Part shown: positions 1-12,505 of the stretch, piece after piece
How the letters are laid out: the number at the start of each line of letters is the position of its first letter
Numbering within the stretch: position 1 is the first letter of the stretch
Assembly: GCA_017506865.1 (NCBI GenBank)
Contig: JAFCMP010000023.1
Span: forward strand, 248,001-312,000
Source: Tribonema minus
Taxonomy: Eukaryota > Sar > Xanthophyceae > Tribonematales > Tribonemataceae
Length of the DNA stretch: 64,000 nt
Direction of reading: 5' to 3'
Notes under the pieces: generated by a model
Database searches by the model: none
The model's input: the letters and a program-made list of their open reading frames with translations, nothing else
Told to the model about the DNA's origin: nothing
Translations under genes and position numbers: made by a program

Positions 1-104
1 AGACAGCGCATGTGCTCCCCGACCGACCAAGTGTGCGCTAATATGCAACAAAAAATAACCGATAGCACGCGCGCGTAAACTCCTGCTGCTCTGCGCAACG
101 CGGT

Positions 105-3100
105 CTAGATGTCTACGCCGGCGTCGAGCAGCAGGGCGCGCACGCTGCCGCTCAGCACCGTCCGCGGCGTGTCCGCGCCGCCTGCTGCCAGCGCCGCCGC
201 GCCTCTGCCGGCCGCAGCAGGTGCCGCATCCGCCGCCAGTGCCGCCGGCACCGCTGCCGCGTCGTAGTGCGCAGCGTCCGGCAGCAGGCGTGCGGCGCCA
301 TACTTGAGGTTGAGATTGGTGACGGCGTTCGCTGCAGCAGCGCCTGTGCTGGCAGCGTCCGACGCGCCCGCCGCTGAAAGCCCCAATGGCGCGGCGGCGT
401 ACTCTGCTGCCGCCGCCGCCGTCGAATGTGTACCACCAGCGCATGTGCGCATGCCGTACTCTTTCTTGATCGGGGTGGTCAGCACTTGAGGCCCGGCACT
501 GCCGCGCGGCGCAGCTGCCGCCGCTGGTGCCACCGGCGCTGCTGCCGGCGACGACGCTGCTGCCGGCGACGGCGCTGCTGCCGCTGAGACTAAGACCCCG
601 CCGCGCCCAGCAGTATTCGAGTTGCCAGCAGCGCTCAGACATCCGTCGTCAATCAGCATGTCTGCCCCCTGCGGTGACGCATCGCACTCCGCTCGCGCTG
701 CCTCCCATGTCACAAACGTGGAGTCAACGGAAGGGCTGCTGCCCATAGGCGGCACGCTGCTCCAATTGTCGATGTCGAAAGCACCCACTCCCCTCATCTC
801 CCCCGCTGCCGCTGCTGCCGCCGCCGCCGCCGCCGCCGCCGCTGCTGCCGCCGCTTCCGTGCTGTCATCGCGCACCGCCAGCGTCCAGCCGCCGCCGCCG
901 CCCGCTGCGACGCTGTCGCTGAGACCGGCGGTGGCGATCAGGCCGTGCTTCTGGTCCACGCGCGCCGCCGCCGCCTCCGCGGCCACGACGCGCTGCGCGG
1001 TGATCTGCGCGAGTGTGCAGGCGTCGCGCTCGCGCGCACTGATGCGGTCGAGCACGCGGTCCGCCGCGCCGCGCGCCGCGCGGCAGCGCTCCTCAAGGTA
1101 CGCGCGCGCCGCGGCGCTCAGGCCGCGCAGCACCTCGCCAGGCAGCGCCGTGAGGCCGGAGAGGTGGACGGCGAGGACGGCGGCGGCGGCGGCGCCGCCG
1201 CTGAGGGCAAGCGCCGCGAGTTTGTCCTCGCGCGTGGCGGCGGCGCGGCGGCGGAAGACGGCGTTGCGCACGGGCGCGCAGATGGCGCACGCGGTGTCCG
1301 GGCACGTCTGGTAGTGGTTGAGGATGGCTCTGCGCGGCGCGGGGGGGGTAGCGGAGTGCAGCAGCGGTCAGCAATGAAAGGCGCGCGTCGGACGCCGGTG
1401 ACAATAGTGCTCTGCGCAGCCGCGTCGTGGTGCGCGTCTGCTGCACGCATCGGGGTCGCTCGTGGGCGAGCTGCGCGGACAGGCGCGTCGCGGCGACGCG
1501 CTGCTGCTGCACGGCGCTGTGCCAGTCGAACAATCAGCAAGCGGCGGGCAGCACGTTTCATGTGCGTACGGCGCATACCTCGTACCGGCGCAGAAGTGAC
1601 AGCTTTAGCACGTGTACCTGCGCGGCAGCACTCGCACAAGGAGCTCCATTGACCGACAGTATTATGTGATGTGGCCCATGAGGCAACAGCCCCAGCACTG
1701 ACAGCGCCAGCGCTGCCGCGCACCTGGTGCTTCGACAGAGCCGGACGGCGCACCGCTCCCCATCCCTGCACTCCGCCAGGTGGCGCTGCACCTCCTTCAT
1801 CTCGCCGCAGTGAGGGGTTGTCTGGCAGGTGCCCGGCGCCATGTCGCACTCGCTCGCGTGGTACAGCAGCAGCAGCCGCTGCTGCAGACGGCGTAGCCTC
1901 TCCCCCTCCGCCGCCGCTGCGGCCGCCGCTGCCGCCGCCTCTGCCTCTGCCGCCGCCGCCGCCGCCGCCTCCGCTGCCGCCGCCGCCTTCCTTGTCGCCC
2001 TCTTGCCCGCGCTGGCCCTCGCCGCCTTTGGCTTCTTGGCAGAGTCACGAGGCAGGCGTTTTGTGGGCTGCGCTGCTCCCTGCGCCGCCGCTGCTGCTGC
2101 ATCTGAATCCGGCGGCGCGGGCGTGCTGGAGCGCAGCACGGCAGGCGGGTTTGCACACGCAGAGCGCTGCAGCGGCAGCGCGTCCGTCCGGGGGCTGATC
2201 GCGCGCGGCGGCGTCTCCGCGCCCTGCGCCGCCGCTGCCGCCGTCAGCTCGGGCGCTGCGTCCTCCTGAGCGCCGCCAGCGGCATCATTGCTCAGCAGCT
2301 CCGCGGCGAAGGAGTAGTCGTCCTCGTCGGGCTGCGCGCCGGGCGGCGATGTGGGCTGCTGCAGCGCCATGTCACCGTGAGACCGGCCTGGCAACATGTC
2401 GCTCACGCCACTCGCGCCGCCGCTGCTGCTGTCGCTGCCGCCGCCGCTGCTGCCACCGCCGCCGCCGCCACCGACGCCGTCGCCGCTGCTGCTGCTGTTG
2501 CCGCTGTCGCCGCCACTGCTGACGCGGCCGCCGCCGCCGCTGCTGGTGCGGCGTACCCGCTGCTGCTGGGACGCGCGGCGCTGCGCTTTGCTGCGGACGC
2601 GCGCCACCATCGCGCGGATGCGCACGGGCAGCGTGCTCAGGTCGCTGTACTCGGCAAAGGAGGCCGCGCTGATGTAGAGGCCGTGCTCGAGGCGCCTCGC
2701 AACGTCCGCGACTCTGGCGCGGAGGTTGGGGCGTCTCACGCTGCGCCGCTGCATGTAGTCGGCGATGGCGCGCGCGATGTGCGTCATGAACTCCTTGCGG
2801 TGCGGCTCGTCAGCGTACGAGCGCCAGTCGTGGGCGGCGTGCAGGTAGGCCAGGTGCGCGTGGGCGTGCTGCTGCTGCTCATACAGGTGCTGCAGTGGGT
2901 GCTGCTGCTGCTGCTGCTGCTGCTGCAGCTGCTGCTGCCACAGCTGGTGCTGATGGTGATGGTGGAGGCGGTCCTGCTGCAGATCCACTGGCAGGAGAAG
3001 ACTCTGCTGCTGCTGCTGCTCCTGCAGCTGCTGCTGGGACTGTTGCAGCAGCTGTGGCTGGGCTGACGGCGCCGTTGCTGGCTGGCTTTCCAGGTCTGGA

Positions 3101-3615
3101 GACGGCGACACTCGAGACGACGCTGGCGGTGAAGCGCCGTCAACTCTCATGGGCAACGGCAGTCCCACTGGTGTGCCTGCGTTGATGAGGATTCCTCGCT
3201 CTGCGGATGGCGGCGGCAGGCTATCTGGCACTAGCCTGGCCGCTTGCTGGTCGTGCACCACTGAGGCTGGCCTCGCAGACGACAGAGAAGGAGCGGGAAT
3301 CGCGCAGTCCATCAGTGGAGGCGAGCGCCCCGTGATGGAGCGCTCCACTTCAAAGCCAGGGCCGGATCGGGCACCACCACCTGGATTGCTGACAAGCAAG
3401 TCGCCGGCGCTCATGCGTGGTTGCAATGCGCCCTCGCGAGGCGCCTCTACCTCCATACCCACTGGAAGCGGCCCCTGGGCATGCAGTGCAGTCAATACAG
3501 GGGACAGGTTGATAAGTCTGTGTTTTTCAAATCTCGAGCAAGCTTTGGTCTGGCCGGAACCCACCTGTCCGGTTGGCTCGGCGTCGGTGTCGCTGCTGCC
3601 ACCCTCAGGCGCCAT
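105..3615 (-). CDS. CBP/p300-like adaptor with KIX and TAZ zinc-finger domains
   Basis: Two exons, 3615..1724 and 1329..105, joined in phase 2 (donor AG|GTGCGC, acceptor GCGCAG|A); 1038 residues. Seen: a KIX-like helical domain at about residues 262-345 (it holds WRSYADEP, YMQRR and EYSDLSTLP), then a TAZ-type zinc finger at about 580-653. The TAZ finger is interrupted by the intron: LLLLYHASEC, CQTTPHCGEM, HLAEC and CRSTR lie in exon 1, ILNHYQTCPDTACAICAPVR in exon 2, giving the family's Cys/His spacing and its CAPVR end. Poly-Gln/His runs lie before KIX and very long Ala runs after TAZ. In CBP/p300 these domains bind activators in the nucleus; no acetyltransferase, bromo- or ZZ domain is visible, so this is a shortened relative or a separate adaptor. 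The first ATG of the open frame (3615) was chosen as start; an upstream exon is possible. Family call firm, exact start uncertain. Confidence 0.85.
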
Positions 3616-4587
3616 TGCCGCCCTATGCCTGCTGCTGCACAACTTGGTGGTCTCTATCTCGCTGCGGAGGCAAACCGCGGCATGCGTCCATCGCCCAACT
3701 TCAACTTCAGCTTGGTGGTGATCGTGGTGGATTGCGGGCAGTGTGTGATGAGCGTCAGAATCGCCAAGTCAGAGCAGACTTGGATGGCGCAAGCTCAATG
3801 AATACAGGCACCTACCCCGCGCGTCTTCAAACCTCGATCAACGCCATCCTGCACTACTGCCGCAGTCGCTGCGCTGCTGCGGCAGCTGGTGCTGCACTTC
3901 CACCATGCCATGATGGGTGCCAGCAGTGCAAGCGCAGCACCGCACCAGATTTTTGATGACAAAATGAGGCTGGGTGGGCTGTATTTTCATGTGCTGGCAT
4001 GCCAATTTATCCCCCAAGTGCGGGCACAGCGGTCAACCCCTATCGTGACTGCAGCGCTGCTGACGCACTGCGCTCTAAAGACGCAGACCCATTCATGCCG
4101 AGATCATGAATGTTGTTTACTTGGCAGGATTGCGCAAGCTCTGATGAGCACATGTCGTCCCTGTAACACTGCCCAGCAGCCCCGCAGTAGCAGTGCTTCA
4201 ACGGGCCGCACTGCGAGCAGCTGCCCGCTTTGTCACCTCAACACACGGTTGCTGGCGCTCCGCACAATACCGCCACACTGTCCCGGTATCCAGTTAAATG
4301 TGTGTGCAGCAGGCGCCGCCGCGGATGCGCCGCCGCTGCCTCTACTGAAGGGCGCCGTCAACGCATCGGCGGCGGTGGCAGCGGGGTCACTAAAGTCTAC
4401 TGTGGACGGCGGCGGCGGCGTCCGACAAGCAGGCACGTGTGGTACACTCGCGCTGCTGTATGTGCTGCGGCTCCGCGTCGCAGCGGTGGCATGCGCAAAG
4501 AGTTCCACGTGGAGATGATCAAGCTCGCGGGCAACTTCAACTTCAAGATCCCGTGTGTGTGTAGCAAAAAAAGTAACTAGCAGGCAA
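3616..4587. promoter_or_regulatory. Divergent intergenic region, probable shared promoter
   Basis: About 970 bases separate the start codons of the minus-strand KIX/TAZ gene and the plus-strand FKBP gene, so both promoters must lie here. I see no clear TATA box. Two copies of the motif AACTTCAACTTCA (near 3697 and 4529) sit close to the two gene starts; whether they are functional is unknown. Confidence 0.4.
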
Positions 4588-6955
4588 ATGGCTTGCAGAA
4601 GCGCTGCTAGCTGGATACTGCTGCTAGCGTGCTTTCAGCCATCAGTCGGCTACGCACTGCTCATCACCAGCTGCAAGAACGTGCCTTCTCAACCGAATCA
4701 TATCCTAGAATCATCGTCTGCCCAGGGTTTGCAGTCAGGACATCGACACCGTACTGGTGCCACCAGCCTTGCTGGCCTCTCCAGGCGAGCTGTACTGCTT
4801 GCTTTGCCAAGCTTCGTGGCCGGAGCTGGAGCTCTAGGCAAGAGCGCAGCAGCGTTCAGCGACGAATTTGACGTCGTGTTCGATGGCGCCAGCGTGGGAT
4901 TGCAGCTGACAGGCCTGAAATACAAAGGCAGCAGCAGGTACAGTTCAAAATCACATAGGCTATGATGATGATGCCGTCTCAAATGGTGCTGATTGTGATT
5001 TGCAACCACCTTAGCTGTCGGTGCCTGAGTTGAAGTCGCACGCGGTGACTTGGCAGAGATGATCAACGTGCTGACACCGGTGCAAGGCAGCATGCATGCG
5101 TTTCGCCTCTGCTTTCCGGTCCTCCTCTGGGACTGTTGTGGCGCTACATGCAAGTTCCGCGTACCTGACGTTTTCTGCGCTCATTGCGTGCTGTCGACGG
5201 CGCAGGGTTGCCATCGGACGCGTCGTGGAAGGCAGCCCAGCTGCACAGGATCCCAGGTAACCCTCATCGGCCATGCCTGCCAACAATGCAATCTGACGTG
5301 CCAGCAGCCGAGGAGGGATAGCAGTGGTACCTGCTTAGGCAGCTCTTAAGTTTGGGACCACAGACTCTGTTGCTGTGGTGATGTGGTTGCATGTACTTTA
5401 TTGCTGAGTGCATACGGGGGGGCACTGTGCTCTGAATTATCTTGACTCACCTTCTTTGTCCACGCCGCGCATCATGGCTCGTGGGCGTCATATCATTCTC
5501 ATGCCACGTGTCACCGCTCGCAAAGCCGCACAACTCGCTAGAGCCGTCTTGGCTTCACGCCGTGAGCCGAGCGAGGCACCCCTCGTCAGGCGCACAGGTC
5601 GCACACGCCACGTGCCTCTACCCCCCACTGCTTACACACCGCCGTCATCAGCACGTGTGCCACACCAACCGCCCGCCTTCCACGCCGCAGCAGCGCTCGC
5701 GCATCACGAACAGACTGTGTGCCGCTGCGCCACACACTGCTGCGGATCGGTGACGCATTCGGCGGCAGCGCTCCGCTCAACGCCGCGCCGCTCGCTGCTG
5801 CCGCGCGCCGCAGGCTCAGGCCAGGGCTCATCCTCGTGTCGGCGAACGGCAGGCCGCTGGAGGCGGCGTCCGCCAGGCAGGCCGCGGACGCGATACGCAC
5901 GGGCGCGCGGCCGCTCACGCTGCGCTTCAGGGACGCGTCGCTGTTCAATGAGAGCCTGGAGGCGGCGGCGGCGGGGGATGGAGAGGGGCTGAAGCAGGGG
6001 GTGTCGACGCGCGTGGTGCAGGTGACTGAGCGATGTCACTGGTTTGTTTGGAGTGTGGGGCTCTGTTGCGCTGGGGAGAAGAGGTGCGGGAAGCGGTGTT
6101 TGTTGATGTGTTGGCACGGTGGCAGCTGCAGGAGGGGAGGTCGGGGGGGGGCTAGAGCAAGGGCGCAGCAGATGATTCGTTTTGAGTGAGTGTCGCTACA
6201 CCAGCACTGTCGTTGTTTGACCCGACGGTCAGTTGAAGAGGTTTATACTACAGGTTACAACGGCTCGGTGTGAGCAGGGCTGCAGCTCAAATACGGGCGG
6301 ACAGGGCGTTGACAGCAGCTGCTGTCATGCACGAGTTGAAAATGCGTCAGCAAGACATATTGGCGCCAACTAGCGTGGCAGGTTGGCACGCCGAAGGTCT
6401 GCTCCTCTGCCAAAAGCGAGGCGCTGGCGATTGACGCGACAGCAAGCACGTTTCAAAACAGGCGCCCCCCCCCGCACACACAATACGAGCAGCAATACAA
6501 AGCGCACCCCGCTGCCGCCGCCCCGCCCGTCCGCCCCGCAGGCGGCGGACCCGCGCGACGACCAGTCCCTCGCCGTGCGCACCATGCGCCGCGCGGACGC
6601 GTGCCGCGCGTGCGCTGGCGCCGCGCGCGGCGACCTTCTGGAGATCCGCTACACGGCGCGGCTCGCGGCGACGGGCGCGGTCTTTGACGCCAGCGGCAGG
6701 GGCGCGCCCGGCCGCGGCGGCGACGCCACCTTCTACTTTGTTCTGGGAGAGCAGCCGCGTGGGCAGTTCCCGCCGGGCTGGGACCTCGGGCTCCTTGGCA
6801 TGTGCGTGGGGGAGGTGCGCGAGGTGGCGGTGCCGCCGGCGCTCGGCTACGGCGCGCGCGGCGCGCCGCGGCGCGGCGTCCCCGGCGGCGCGGCGCTCGT
6901 GTACGAGGTGGAGCTCGTCAGCGTCAACAGCGTCGCGCTGTGCAACGCGGAGTGA
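4588..6955 (+). CDS. Thylakoid-lumen FKBP-type peptidyl-prolyl isomerase with PDZ-like domain
   Basis: Four exons, 4588..4937, 5206..5256, 5769..6021 and 6542..6955; all junctions are GT-AG and the phases agree, giving 355 residues. The N-terminus has a hydrophobic signal peptide (SWILLLACFQPSVGYA), then a basic stretch and a twin-arginine-like second leader (SRRAVLLALPSFVAGAGAL), as expected for a lumen protein in a plastid with extra membranes. Next comes a PDZ-like region (VGLQL, VAIGRVVEGSPAAQD, LRPGLILVSANGRPL, LTLRFRDASLF). From about residue 230 there is an FKBP domain: GDLLEIRYTARL, FDASG, PPGWDLGLLGMCVGE, PPALGYGARG, YEVELVSVN. These cover the hydrophobic substrate pocket, so it is probably active. 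The PDZ part is split over three exons, one of only 51 nt. Known role of the family: cis-trans isomerisation at proline during folding or assembly of photosynthetic complexes; the exact client is unknown. Confidence 0.88.
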
Positions 6956-9034
6956 CTCGGCGGGGGCGCGTGCGTGCCTTGTGCAGGGAATCACGGGGAG
7001 GGGGAGGGGGGGCAAGGGGGGGGAGGGGGGCTGTGTGAACCTCATCGAGGTTACCCCATGGCATGCCTGCCAGCCAAGCCCCAGGGGCGGAGCGCGCACG
7101 GCGCGCACCAAGGATGCTGCTATGAAGGCGGGCGAGCACCATACGCATTTGAACGTGCACGAGCGAGGCTCTCTGCTTCGCGGCCAGTGCGCGCTCGCCG
7201 AGTACCACACGCCGCGAGCTTTGTGCGTCCCGCGACTGTGCGGCCAGCCGAACGCTGCGTCGCCGCACAGCGCACTTGCATGCCTGCAGCGTCAGCGGTT
7301 GCGGTGCTGTGGAGGCGCAGCGACAAAGCGCCTCCTGCTTGATTGACCTGACCGTGAACCTCGCCAGGGGGTATGTATACGGGCCAGCACCTTTCTCACA
7401 ACCCCGTTTTAGGACACACATCAGACTTAAGATGATCAAATCCTGGCAGCGTGCTAAAGTTGTGGCGTGTAGATGGTCGTCCTACAGGACACTTGCATGG
7501 CAATTCTCAACAAGGCGTGCTTGAGTTAAAGAGGTGGCGCACACACGCAGTGCAGCCTCCGCAGCTGCTTAGCTGGCACATCCATTGTCGGCGCATTGAC
7601 AAGCTGTCCTAGCATACGGCAGCGCGTAGCACCTCCTATTTGATGCACATTACATATAGCACATGCATCATGCAAGCACTGCGCGTGTTTTTGACACTAG
7701 ATATTGTGGTACTTGAGCATACATCTCGTTTTCACCAGTTTTTGGTTGTGATGGTTCATTGTTCGGCATAAATGATATGCTCACTCCAACTCTTGCCCAT
7801 TTGCCTGCTTCTTGAAAGTGTCAAATGCACATTTGAGTTTGTTGAGCTGTGTTTATTCATACGGTGACGTGCTTCAGGCAGCTTCCCACCATTGCATGTG
7901 CTTTTCACTGTGGTTAGCATAGCGGCCGAGCTTCATGCCAGCGTGTACGCCGCATTGATTGCGGAAGACATTTGCATTCGTGTGGCATTTGGTGACTTGG
8001 GCACTCTGGGATCAGTTCAAGCGCTCGCTGTGTTTGGGCAGTGTCTGCCGCAACGTCTTGCGCCGATCTCAACCACAATTGGCTTGCTGCATTGATCTCA
8101 TTTGACTGCGACACAGGACAACGTGATCCTTGATGCAAGAGAGGCTGTTGAGAAAGAAGGGAATGATGTGATGAACAATGCTGGGGCAAGGAACGTTGGT
8201 GCACCCGCAGCTGGTGCCCATACACGACCGCTGTGCAGAGCTTCATTGCCATTGTGACTACACCGTCCTCATTTAGAAGCAAGTCCACCATGAAGACAAT
8301 GCAAGAAAGTGCACGCATCAGCGGAAAATCCTTGACCAATGAGGCAGAAGCGGGATGACCGTGGCACAGCGGGGAGCATGTGAAGCACAGTAAGGGACAC
8401 AGTTCAAGAGCGCGCAATGGTGCCAAATACAACATGTACATTCTGTGTATGCCGTAGCGCCGATGATGCGCATCTCGCCGGCTCGCGAGCGCGCCCAACG
8501 CAGCGCGCGTGTCGCAGCTGCCATACGCAGTCGCCAAATGCACATTTCAAGTCGCAACCAGCAGCGGCCGATGAAGTGTGTGGGCTGTCGCAGCACCCCC
8601 CCCCCCCTTCCATCCCCGCAAAATCTCTGCACCTACCGTTCCTTCAAAGGACGACTCCCTCAACGATTGCACATGGGTGTCAATACCCGACCGCACCCAC
8701 CCGCGCCTCAGCTATGCCACAGTGCACTCGGGCTTTATTACAACCCGCTTGCCAGCTATTCCCCAAGGGGCCTACAGACAGCCACGCACACAGAGAGACA
8801 CAGATACAGGAGCCGATGTACACAGCGCAGCTGCCTCACGCCTAGGCCAATCCCTATGCACACACGACACAAGACAGAGAAGGAACACACACAGAGGGCG
8901 CAGGCGCCGTTGCCGCCATCGCCGCCGCCGCTTCCACAAACCTAAGTACACCGCAGAGGCGCCGCTGCCGACGCTGCCGCTGCGCCGCCTGCTGCTGCCG
9001 CCTCCGCCGCCGCCAAAACAAAACTGCGCGCGTC
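6956..9034. other. Gene-free stretch between FKBP and kinase genes
   Basis: No open frame here resembles a known protein. The first 100 bases hold a purine run of G5-G8 blocks (about 6990-7035). A moderately AT-richer segment (7560-8460) contains no repeat I can define. Downstream of 8590 the sequence turns pyrimidine-rich and leads into the 3' end of the kinase gene. Confidence 0.5.
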
Positions 9035-10844
9035 TCACTCCGTGCACGCCGCCGCCGCCGCTGCCACCCAAGGGTGCGCCAGGAGCTGCGCGGCAGTGGG
9101 GCGTAGCGCGGGGTCCTTGTTGAGCGCGCCCTGCACGAGGTCCTTGGCGCCGGCGTCGATGAGGTCCCACGCGGGGTCGTCGTAGTCGGGCTCCGCGCTC
9201 ACGACGCGCCGCAGCACCTCCGCCTCGCACGTGTCGCCGCTGGGGTCGAAGGGGTGGACGCCCTGTGAGAGCGCACGGGGGGGGCGAGGGGTTTGAGCTG
9301 TGTGGCTGAGGGAAGGTGCCTGGGGGGTGACTGCGGCGCAGCAGATGTTGTTGTTTGAATGCGCTGTGTGTGTGAACTGTGTGCAGCTGCGTGCGGCACG
9401 GTGCCTGAAACAGCAATGAGGTGTCATAGAAACACACCAGAGGCGCCAAGGAGTGCACTGAAGACGGCACTGCCGCAGTGCACGCGCGCTGCTAGCCGCC
9501 CCCGCCTCACTCAACCGCAAGCGGCAGGCGGTGACTCACCAGCAGCAGGATGTACGCCACGACCCCGAGCGCCCACACGTCACCCGCGGCGCTCGCCTCC
9601 GCCGTCCCCGCCACCACCTCCGGCGGGCTGTACACGGCCGTGTAGCTCCACTCCTTGCGCTTGGGCGGCCCGGTGCCGACGCGGAATGCGGACCCAAAGT
9701 CCACGAGCTTGACGCTGAGACCGCTGCCGCCGCTGCTGCCGCTGCCGCCGTCGCCGCAGCGCTGCTCCGCTGAGGCGGCGGCGTTGTCCTCCTCTTCCTC
9801 GTGGAGGAGAACGTTCTCGGGCTTGATGTCGGCGTGGACGGTGGCGTGCGCGTGGAGGTGCGCGACGGCGCACGCGAGCTGGTGCAGCACGGCGCGCGCC
9901 TGCGCCTGCGTTAGCATGCCCTGCGTGACGAGGCGCTCGTACAGCTCGCGGCCGCGCGCGAGCTCCATGACGATGTACCACGCGCCTGCGTCGGCATACA
10001 CGCCCTGGCGCGGCGACAGCAACGGCGCGAGCAAGTGTTAGCCTTTTCGTGCTTGAACGTGCAATCGCCGAAATTTGAATGATACGGTTCAAGCAGTTAG
10101 CACTGCCAGATGGTGCCAGTCCAGGGCGCAGACACTGAGATGTTTAACAAAAGCAGAGTGAAAAGACAGGACATTGTGGTCATGTGGCTTCAGGATCGGT
10201 GGCTATGGAAGAGAACAGCCTTTGAGAAGCGACGGTTGGAAGATTTTCCAGCAACGGACTCGTTTCATCGCTCGTTTGATCGTACGCACCTTGAGGCCGA
10301 TGATGTTTCTGTGCGGCGCGGAGCCGCTGAGCTCCCTCAGGATGCTTGTTTCGTCCTTGACCGCCATCTCGCTGCAGTGCCCCCGGGGTACGCGTTTTAC
10401 CGCCACTTGTTCGCCGCTCGAAATGTCGACGGCCTGGCAGACGGCGCCATAGTTGCCTGCGCCGAGACAGGCGGTGTTCAGCTCATAGCGGCTGGTGATG
10501 TCGCCGCCGCTGGTGGCGATGTCGTCAGAACCCTGACAGCACCTCAGGTCGCCGTTGTTTTGTTGGCGGCTCAGGCTCAACGCGCGCGTGTGGTTGATGG
10601 CTGAAGCAGCTTGACACCGTGCAGAAGTGTCGTGCTGCTGTTCCTGATTGGCCACAAGTGCCACCGCTAGCATCAGTGGAAGAGCAGCCCCCGCCAAGCT
10701 GCGTGCATCACTGCGGTTGGCGACGCAGACCATCGATGCCAACTGCCTCCTCAGCGCAGGGGTCCTTCGCGCTGCTCTCGCTGCTGCTGCGGCTGTCATC
10801 GGCGCTTCGCTGGTCATCGCCATCCTCCATAATGCAGAAGCCAT
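9035..10844 (-). CDS. Serine/threonine protein kinase with degenerate HRD motif
   Basis: Three exons, 10844..10290, 10004..9540 and 9262..9035, all phase 0 with GTGCGT/GTGAGT donors; 415 residues from the first ATG. Residues 1-118 are Ala/Arg-rich with a hydrophobic segment (AALPLMLAVALVA), possibly a targeting or anchor sequence. The kinase fold follows: P-loop GAGNYGAV (about 127-134), VAVKRV lysine (about 148), helix-C glutamate in KDETSILREL, WYIVMEL hinge, catalytic loop VHADIKPENVLL (about 241), DFGSAF (about 287), activation loop to YSPPEVV, then ALGVVAYILLLGVHPF and ALRPTAAQLLAHPWV. The catalytic-loop arginine of HRD is alanine, and APE is PPE, while Lys, Asp (HAD) and DFG are kept, so it is probably catalytic without classical activation-loop coupling. 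Overall layout is CAMK/CDPK-like but no EF hands follow. Substrate unknown. Confidence 0.85.
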
Positions 10845-12505
10845 GGTAGTTTGCTCTGTCTCGCTGTGCCTGGTGTGAGGGGCGGCGCCGCTCGCGATTC
10901 GCGGCAAAAACCTTCAACGGTGGGGGGTCAAAAGAAGGTAAGATGCCATGCCTTCATACTGGAGCAGGTTTCCAGCAGCGCAAGCAGCAGCTCCAGCAGC
11001 AACTACTACCGGTGTCTGCCTGGAACACACCTGGCTTGCTGCTGCTGTGTCCTCCAGACAGGCCGATGAAGCTCATCCCAAAGGGGCCAGAAAACTCTCT
11101 CGGTTCCTCAAGTTGCAGTAGGTGAGAACTGTTGGTGAGAACTCGGTTGAGAACTCATCGTTGAGCAGACAGGCATGTACATGAATGCGCGCAGGTATCC
11201 CGGGGTCGCATCGCCTCCTGCATCGCGATCGCCCACCCGAGCCTTTCCACCACAAAGTTTGTGTAAGCTGCCGGCGGGCAAACGGAATCCTGAAGCCAGC
11301 AGAGTTCGTGCCTGACATTGACATGAGGAGCAGAAATAGTGCAAAGAATTTCAGGTTCTTTTTTTTCTGCCTCTGCACCGCGGGACCCCCCGAGCATGAG
11401 TACACTGTCGTAAAGCAAAGTTGAAGGCGACGCGCGCAGCGCCGCAGGAACCTGATGAGGCCCAGCAGAATATGCAGCCTGCGTTGCGTAGGTGCTTGAC
11501 TTCAAGCGACCAATGGTCGCTTTGGCGATGCCCTCATCTTGCCTGCACTGGCATTCCACTGGAGTACCTCTACTCTGTACTTGAGGCAGTTCAAGGATGC
11601 TCCAGAGTGTTTAAAAACGCAAATTGGCGCTGAGTGAAAACTCTTTCAGAAACATGCCGGTTGCTGTGCAGAGGTTGGTTGGTGATTGTTGACTTTGTGT
11701 TCACGGTTTGTACATAGTGTGTTGTGTTAAGTTGTGCAAGCCCTGTGTACCAGCAGTGAGTGGTTGTGCCATGTAGCCCCTAAAGCAGGGGCCGTTGTTG
11801 TGCCTGTGCATCTATTGAAACACCTTGGCCTTGAGTAAGCATGGCGTTCCCGGTGGCAGCAAACTGTCACATGAGGTGTACGCTTGTGAACTACGGTCGC
11901 ACTCACGGTGTCGCTGCGCGCCGCGTCCACTCAAAGTGTCGCCTGGATGAGAACATGCACGAGGACACCGCAGCAGTACACATGAGGAGCAAAGCCACCT
12001 TTTGAAATACTCAGTCTATGAACCACGGGCCTCAGCGCCGACGCTGTTGATTGAAGTGCCAGACCGAATGTCCATGGCCTGCGGTCAGCGCAATTACGAG
12101 CCCTCGACCTACCTAGATGGCGTACATGAGGGGCATGCGGCAGCCCAGCAATAGACATGATTTGCACATGCAGAGCCCTCGCTGGAGGCGCCCAATGCCT
12201 ATGCACAAGCTGTCTTGCATTGGCCGCCCCAGTGCTTGCAGATGGCAGTCGCAAACGTGGGCGTGCGCTACCGTGGCTCGTGGATTTGGCGTGCGCTCCT
12301 CAATGTCGAGCGCATGGCGCATGCCCACGAGGGGCGAAGCGCGCAGTGATCGCGGCCGCCACGCGCGAGCCACTTTAGGAAAGGCATCGCGACATCCGCA
12401 CAGCGCCCCCCTGGCGCATTCAGTTGGCATGGCGTCGTGAGGGGGACTCATCCGCTGCACACGAGCCGTCTCAAGCAGTACGCAGAGCAGAGCGCCCGCG
12501 TCGGC
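10845..12505. other. Gene-free stretch between kinase and oxidoreductase genes
   Basis: Contains the upstream region of the kinase gene and the 3' flank of the oxidoreductase gene, both minus strand. A short CAG-rich patch (10970-11010) and a T/C tract near 11365 are the only local features. Open frames of up to about 130 codons occur on both strands, but none shows a recognisable domain or a plausible splice chain. Confidence 0.45.

Noticed and set aside
622-1314. Ala-rich plus-strand frames opposite the KIX/TAZ gene
   Set aside because: Antisense shadow of the (GCN)n tracts; the minus strand gives a split TAZ finger with correct Cys/His spacing and splice sites.
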